Shown here: positions 55,182 to 57,442 of the stretch, in pieces
Layout: the number at the start of each line of letters is the position of its first letter
Numbering within the stretch: position 1 is the first letter of the stretch
Source: Bacteroidota bacterium
GTDB taxonomy: Bacteria > Bacteroidota > Rhodothermia > Rhodothermales > UBA10348
Assembly (NCBI GenBank): GCA_022567305.1
Contig: JADFHF010000023.1
Span: forward strand, 1 to 57,442
Direction: 5' to 3'
Length of the DNA stretch: 57,442 nt
Program-made: the position numbers and the translations under genes
Notes under the pieces: generated by a model
What the model was told of the DNA's origin: nothing
Databases searched by the model: none
What the model saw: only the letters and a program-made list of their open reading frames with translations

Positions 55182-56279
55182 ATGTTTTTCAGACGACTGA
55201 CGTCGGTTATTGCTTTTTGCCATTTGGCTTTGATGGTTCCTACAAATGCCCAGGATATTGGCCGGGAAACTGCCCAGGACGACTTCGATCTGGACCGATT
55301 TGCGTTCGCTCCTGGAATATCGGTGAGCCCCGACATTCCGACTCCTGAATCGTATTTGGGCTATGAACTGGGAACCCAGTACACGCTCTATGCAGACGTT
55401 GTCGGGTATATCCGTGCCGTTACCGAGGCCTCAGACCGAATCTCGATGCACGAATATGCCCGGACGTATGAAGACAGGCCCCTTCACTACCTGATTATTA
55501 CATCCCCCAACAACCACGCCCGCATTGAGACCATTCGCGAGAACAACTTGAAGCTCGCCGATCCGTCCTTGTCCGCTGCCGAGGCTAGCGATCTGATCTC
55601 GTCGCAGCCCGTGATTCCATGGCTAAGCTATAACGTGCACGGTAATGAGCCGTCGAGCACGGAAGCCGCCATGCAGGTTATCTATCAACTGGCGGCCAAT
55701 CAGGACGCTGCCACACTAGAATTATTGGACGCAGCCGTGGTCATCATTGACCCCACCATTAATCCCGACGGGAGGGATCGGTATGTTTACTGGTACCGGT
55801 CAATGCAGAGTCACGTTCTCAATCAGAATCGAGCAGACATCGAACACTCCGAACCCTGGCCCGGTGGCCGGACCAACCACTACTGGTTCGATTTGAATCG
55901 GGATTGGGTTTGGTTGGTCCATCCGGAGTCGCGAGGACGTCTTGAGGCTTATGGCAACTGGTTGCCTCAGATTCACGTGGATTACCATGAACAGAGTGCC
56001 AATAGCAACTACTTCACCATGCCCGGTCAGACTCCCAGAAATCTGAACCTACCAGACGAATATGAACCATGGGCTGAGGTGTTTGGACAGGCCAACGCCC
56101 GCGCGTTTGACGAGGCGCAGATCAACTATTTCACGCGCGAGTCATTCGATTTCTTTTATCCGGGATACGGCTCGTCTTATCCGAGCAATTTGGGAGCCAT
56201 TGGGATGCTGGCCGAGCAGGGTGGCGGTTCCGGCAGTGCAAGAGCTGTTGAGACGGATGATGCAGTGGATTGGGTGTGA
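55182..56279 (+). CDS. Secreted M14 zinc carboxypeptidase, truncated at the 3' end
   Basis: A peptidase with an N-terminal signal peptide (RRLTSVIAFCHLALMVPTNA). Zinc ligands H153 and E156 are in NVHGNEPSS and H269 is in HVDYHEQ, with a possible catalytic Glu (E345) in LAEQGGG. Family members are typically far longer (several hundred residues more, including a large C-terminal region). The reading frame ends at residue 365 in VETDDAVDWV, which does not continue the family, at the junction with the AsnC fragment. It follows the asparaginase by 14 bases. Only the coding to about 56250-56265 is trustworthy. Confidence 0.85.
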   Translation: MFFRRLTSVIAFCHLALMVPTNAQDIGRETAQDDFDLDRFAFAPGISVSPDIPTPESYLGYELGTQYTLYADVVGYIRAVTEASDRISMHEYARTYEDRPLHYLIITSPNNHARIETIRENNLKLADPSLSAAEASDLISSQPVIPWLSYNVHGNEPSSTEAAMQVIYQLAANQDAATLELLDAAVVIIDPTINPDGRDRYVYWYRSMQSHVLNQNRADIEHSEPWPGGRTNHYWFDLNRDWVWLVHPESRGRLEAYGNWLPQIHVDYHEQSANSNYFTMPGQTPRNLNLPDEYEPWAEVFGQANARAFDEAQINYFTRESFDFFYPGYGSSYPSNLGAIGMLAEQGGGSGSARAVETDDAVDWV

Positions 56280-56474
56280 CACGGCCCCTGGGTCGATCAC
56301 GGCTCGGTAGCCGGAGATTATGCCGACTCGTTCGAGTCTCCGTACTCGTTCTGCCACTGCAGGAGCGGTCAGGCCGACCGATTCGGCGAGTTCGGCGAAG
56401 CTCATTCTCGCGTTGTCCTGGAGAAGCGAGAGGATCAACACATCGATGTCGTCGGAGCTTGCACGTTTAGGCAT
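56250..56474 (-). CDS. AsnC/Lrp family regulator, C-terminus missing
   Basis: Starts at ATG 56474 (MPKRASSDDIDVLILSLLQDNARMSFAELAE). The winged helix-turn-helix is complete (AESVGLTAPAVAERVRRLERVGIISGYRAVIDPGAV), but the RAM ligand-binding domain that should follow is absent. From about 56280 downward the frame runs into sequence that, on the other strand, codes for the M14 protein. The residues HPIHCIIRL just past it may still belong to AsnC, so the real break is somewhere in 56250-56280. By family it would regulate amino-acid genes. It is divergent from the downstream genes. Confidence 0.72.
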
Positions 56475-56511
56475 CTCATCGCCTCTCATCCGGAAATAGA
56501 TTGGTTTAGAA

Positions 56512-56539
56512 AGTATAACAGAGAAATAACATCGTAAAA
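56512..56539 (-). promoter_or_regulatory. Possible promoter of the AsnC/Lrp gene
   Basis: On the minus strand, TTTTAC (56534-56539) and TATACT (56512-56517) are 16 bases apart and resemble -35 and -10 boxes, about 38 bases before the AsnC start. The -35 box is weak. The same stretch might serve divergent genes. Confidence 0.3.
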
Positions 56540-56609
56540 CGGTGTGTTGCGAGACATTATGCCGCATAAGGGTGTCGCATCTTCTGGCCGGTGGCGCCAT
56601 CATGGAGAC

Positions 56610-56762
56610 ATGACCGCACAGACCCAAATCTCCTTTGACCGGCTTCTAAACGAGTGGAACCGCCACGAAGCACTTCGCCGTCTGGGCGCGGACGTTCAAA
56701 CTCTTGGCCAGAGCCGATTTCAACTCGACGACGCCCGCCGAGAATTGCGCTCCGCGGCCTGA
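56610..56762 (+). CDS. Small hypothetical protein
   Basis: A 50-residue reading (MTAQTQISFDRLLNEWNRHE...) with a helix-rich, charged sequence and GC-rich codons like its right-hand neighbours. I do not recognise a family. It is divergent from the AsnC gene and lies 51 bases before the oxidoreductase start. It may be real or a chance open frame in GC-rich DNA. It belongs to the segment right of the suspected junction. Confidence 0.4.
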   Translation: MTAQTQISFDRLLNEWNRHEALRRLGADVQTLGQSRFQLDDARRELRSAA

Positions 56763-56813
56763 TTCCGAACACTCTCAATTCGGGTTAGCCAATGGCTGCA
56801 CTAGCGTGCGTTC

Positions 56814-57442
56814 ATGGGGAACAATACGCGCACCGAATTTCGAACTTGCCCGCTGTGTGAGGCAACCTGTGGACTTCAGATCGAGATCGAAGGCAACGCG
56901 GTCAAGCGCATCCGAGGCGATCGCGATGACGTGTTCTCACACGGATTTATCTGCCCCAAGGGGTCGACTCTGAAGCAACTTCACGAGGACCCCGACCGAC
57001 TACGCACTCCGCTGATCAAGCGAGACGGCGTACACGAGCCCGCAACGTGGGACGAGGCGTGGGCGGCGGTCGCGGCGGGGCTCGGACCACATCTCGACGG
57101 TGACCGCAACGCCATCGGTGTCTATCTCGGCAATCCCAATGTGCACAACCTCGCGGCCGGGTTGTTCAACCGGGTCGTGCTCAAAGCGCTGGGCACCCGC
57201 AACATCTACACCGCGTCGACCGTGGATCAGATGCCGCGCCACACCTCGTCGGGTTATCTTTATGGCGATCCGTTCGCGATGCCGGTGCCGGACCTTGACC
57301 GCACAGACCATCTGCTTATGCTCGGCTCCAACCCCGCAGCTTCGAACGGGTCACTCTGCACCGCACCCGACTTCTGTGGCCGACTCGACGCCATCCGCGA
57401 GCGGGGAGGCTCGGTAATTCTGGTCGACCCGCGCCGCACCGA
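56814..57442 (+). CDS. Molybdopterin-dependent oxidoreductase, 5' part only
   Basis: An open frame from ATG 56814 that runs off the window end (about 209 codons seen). The N-terminal [4Fe-4S] cluster ligands C12, C15, C19 and C47 are present (TCPLCEATCG, FICPKG), followed by the start of the bis-MGD-binding domain (LGNPNVHNLAAG, LMLGSNPAASNG, VDPRRT). This is a formate dehydrogenase/nitrate reductase superfamily protein; its substrate cannot be told from this part. Coding here is distinctly GC-richer than the first 56 kb, and the sequence resembles actinobacterial-type genes in composition only. It lies beyond the suspected chimeric point. Confidence 0.85.
   Translation, partial: MGNNTRTEFRTCPLCEATCGLQIEIEGNAVKRIRGDRDDVFSHGFICPKGSTLKQLHEDPDRLRTPLIKRDGVHEPATWDEAWAAVAAGLGPHLDGDRNAIGVYLGNPNVHNLAAGLFNRVVLKALGTRNIYTASTVDQMPRHTSSGYLYGDPFAMPVPDLDRTDHLLMLGSNPAASNGSLCTAPDFCGRLDAIRERGGSVILVDPRRT

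Noticed and set aside
56280-57442. Horizontal transfer of the molybdopterin oxidoreductase into the main genome
   Set aside because: Two genes truncated at one break point and an abrupt composition change fit an assembly chimera better than an insertion, which would usually leave at least one gene intact or a mobile-element signature. I see no such signature. It is not excluded without reads.

Overview
ORGANISM. For about 56.2 kb the window reads as one moderate-GC chromosome segment of a Gram-negative, FCB-group bacterium. The best fit is an uncultured Rhodothermota/Bacteroidota-like lineage. The signs are a GWxTD-domain protein, a DUF2795 protein, two TonB C-terminal-domain proteins, a D15/BamA-type outer-membrane protein, a SigmaECF factor paired with a Ser/Thr kinase-TPR protein, HPr kinase outside the Firmicutes, and a fused 2-oxoglutarate decarboxylase/E2/E1 protein. 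Shine-Dalgarno sites are patchy: clear before ftsY and the SpoU methylase, absent before many other genes. The taxonomy is inference from gene content only.

LAYOUT. 0-12 kb: rpsU with its terminator, then mostly minus-strand genes (kgd, an SDR overlapping rlmD, a D15-family barrel, DUF2795, an M23 peptidase, RidA, an RsbU-type PP2C phosphatase). 12-19 kb: NhaC antiporter, phenylalanine hydroxylase plus acylphosphatase, alpha-glucan phosphorylase, prmC, and a nitrilase-superfamily protein lacking its catalytic lysine. 19-29 kb: thioredoxin and glycosyltransferase; pgsA-like and ftsY; GWxTD; then fmt, a degenerate galactokinase homologue, moxR and hprK. 29-42 kb: smc, SigmaECF, kinase-TPR, clpB, a DUF2231 fusion, DUF493, an amidohydrolase and a small coiled-coil protein. 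42-48 kb: a minus-strand cell-envelope run (secreted protein, Ig-like lipoprotein, nnrD/E, VanZ, two TonB-like proteins). 48-56 kb: SpoU methylase, alanine dehydrogenase, the histidine-utilisation genes hutU-hutH-hutI, a one-domain asparaginase and a secreted M14 peptidase. No gene-free stretch exceeds 300 bases. I see no tRNA, rRNA, insertion sequence or CRISPR array.

END OF WINDOW. Near 56.25-56.28 kb the M14 gene breaks off partway and runs head-on into an AsnC/Lrp regulator that is also missing its C-terminal half. Beyond it lie a small ORF and the start of a molybdopterin oxidoreductase, in distinctly GC-richer DNA. Two genes truncated at one point, plus the composition change, suggest a chimeric join (assembly or real recombination). 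The last ~1.2 kb should not be assigned to the same organism without checking.

HOW IT FITS TOGETHER. Most of the window is housekeeping: translation (rpsU, prmC, fmt, rlmD, SpoU), secretion (ftsY), chromosome and proteostasis (smc, clpB), central carbon (kgd, glucan phosphorylase) and amino-acid catabolism (phhA, ald, hut). The most interesting candidate for undescribed biology is the pseudo-galactokinase at 25.4-26.7 kb. It keeps the galactokinase fold signatures but appears to have lost the ATP loop and the catalytic aspartate, and it lies between fmt and moxR-hprK.
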